From positions 1-7,143 of the forward strand of contig CAJGDZ010000085.1 of the NCBI GenBank assembly GCA_904502055.1: a stretch of 7,143 bases of DNA, read 5' to 3'. Below the pieces are notes generated by a model. The model was given only the letters and a program-made list of their open reading frames with translations, was not told where the DNA came from and made no database searches. Origin of the DNA: an uncultured Clostridia bacterium. Its GTDB lineage: Bacteria; Bacillota; Clostridia; Oscillospirales; CAG-272. Of this stretch, positions 6,483-7,143 are shown in pieces (the first letter of the stretch is position 1; every line of letters begins with the position of its first letter). The position numbers and the translations under genes were made by a program.

Positions 6483-7143
6483 ATGGAAAGATTAGCTCTT
6501 TGGGGGGCCATAGTAAATACATTGGCCGTGATTGCCGGAGGCGTCGTCGGTCTTGCCCTTCGTCGGGTCCTGCGCGGTGGCGAGGGAAGACTCGGCGAGA
6601 CTATGGAAAAATGCTCGGATGCCATTATGAAGGGTGTGGGGCTTTGTTGCATGCTCATTGGAATTTCGGGCGCGCTGAAAACCGAAAAAACGCTGGTGAT
6701 GATTCTTTCAATCATTGTGGGTGGAGTTATCGGAACGCTTTTGGATCTTGACGATAAGATCAACCGTCTTGGGAATTTTCTCGGAAAGCGTCTTACAGGC
6801 AAGGGCGGTAGGGCAAACGAATTCGCCGCCGGCTTCGTCAACGCTACGCTCCTGTTTTGTGTGGGGGCTATGTCGATCGTAGGGCCGATGGAAAGCGGAC
6901 TTCGGTTGATACATACCACACAGTATGCAAAATCCATCATGGACGGCGTGTTGGCAATCGTGTTTGCCTCCTCGCTTGGCGTAGGCGTCTTGTTTTCGGG
7001 CGTGAGCGTTTTGCTTTACCAAGGCTCGCTGACTCTGCTTGCCCAGTGGGTACAGCCCATCCTCAGTGATGTGGTCATCAATGAAATGGCGGCGGTAGGC
7101 TCGCTTTTGATTTTGGGCATCGGACTGAATTTGGCGGGCATCA
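6483..7143 (+). CDS. DUF554 family integral membrane protein (3'-truncated by the window)
   Basis: The frame stays open to the last base, giving 220 residues; the family is usually about 225-240, so only the last few residues are likely missing. It matches the DUF554 (YdfK/YqgA-like) membrane proteins, whose biochemical function is unknown. Visible hallmarks are GAIVNTLAVIAGGVVG (8-23), GVGLCCMLIGISGAL (51-65), IIVGGVIGTLLDLDD (77-91), FVNATLLFCVGAMSIVGP (118-135), KSIMDGVLAIVFASSLGVGV (150-169) and LLYQG (177-181). Hydrophobic stretches suggest six or seven membrane helices (about 5-27, 50-65, 70-88, 117-136, 152-172, 173-190 and 203-220), with a basic, glycine-rich loop near 100-112. The first helix begins almost at the N-terminus, which supports ATG 6483, though ATG 6468 would add five residues (MWDVF). 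No clear promoter separates it from ftsZ, so expression probably depends on read-through of the intervening hairpin. The family assignment is firm; no function should be assumed. Confidence 0.92.
   Translation, partial: MERLALWGAIVNTLAVIAGGVVGLALRRVLRGGEGRLGETMEKCSDAIMKGVGLCCMLIGISGALKTEKTLVMILSIIVGGVIGTLLDLDDKINRLGNFLGKRLTGKGGRANEFAAGFVNATLLFCVGAMSIVGPMESGLRLIHTTQYAKSIMDGVLAIVFASSLGVGVLFSGVSVLLYQGSLTLLAQWVQPILSDVVINEMAAVGSLLILGIGLNLAGI

Noticed and set aside
6278..6751. + strand open frame of 157 codons bridging the ftsZ end and the DUF554 start
   Set aside because: It is out of frame with both genes, crosses the intergenic hairpin, and shows arginine/serine-rich shadow composition. The true gene here is the DUF554 frame starting at 6483.
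1..7143. A previously undescribed defence, mobile or CRISPR-like system
   Set aside because: All long coding stretches resolve to recognised families, there are no arrays or terminal repeats, and codon and base composition look even across the window.

Overview
The window looks like chromosomal DNA from a low- to mid-GC Gram-positive bacterium, most likely an uncultured or gut-type member of the Clostridia. The grounds are strong GGAGG ribosome-binding sites, A/T-rich intergenic regions with consensus-like sigma-A promoters, hairpin-plus-T-run terminators, and a stand-alone ftsZ outside a dcw cluster. Genus cannot be read from the sequence. All six real genes are on the + strand and no gap exceeds 300 bases. 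I see no tRNA, rRNA, CRISPR array, insertion sequence or pseudogene.

Region 1 (1-3218) is the 3' end of a surface-polysaccharide operon. It holds the C-terminal three quarters of a CapG/WbjD/FnlC-type UDP-sugar 2-epimerase, then a complete CapF/WbjC/FnlB-type bifunctional reductase with a C-terminal cupin, translationally coupled through an ATGA overlap. Together these are the last two enzymes of UDP-N-acetyl-L-fucosamine synthesis; the CapE-type first enzyme is expected upstream, outside the window. A third gene encodes an uncharacterised nucleotidyltransferase-fold protein (NTP_transf_5 type). The operon ends in a perfect 36-bp palindromic terminator that starts inside the last stop codon.

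Region 2 (3219-5143) is a monocistronic unit: a well-formed promoter, a Na+/phosphate symporter-family protein with a C-terminal PhoU-like domain, and an intrinsic terminator.

Region 3 (5144-7143) starts with a very A-tract-rich leader and promoter, followed by ftsZ, whose product has an atypical C-terminal tail. An unusual hairpin without a clean 3' T-run separates ftsZ from a DUF554 membrane-protein gene, which runs off the end of the window.

These are ordinary housekeeping and envelope functions. I found no clear new biological system. The points most worth checking are the FtsZ tail, the ftsZ/DUF554 intergenic hairpin, the A-tract leader, and the nucleotidyltransferase-like gene attached to a FucNAc operon.
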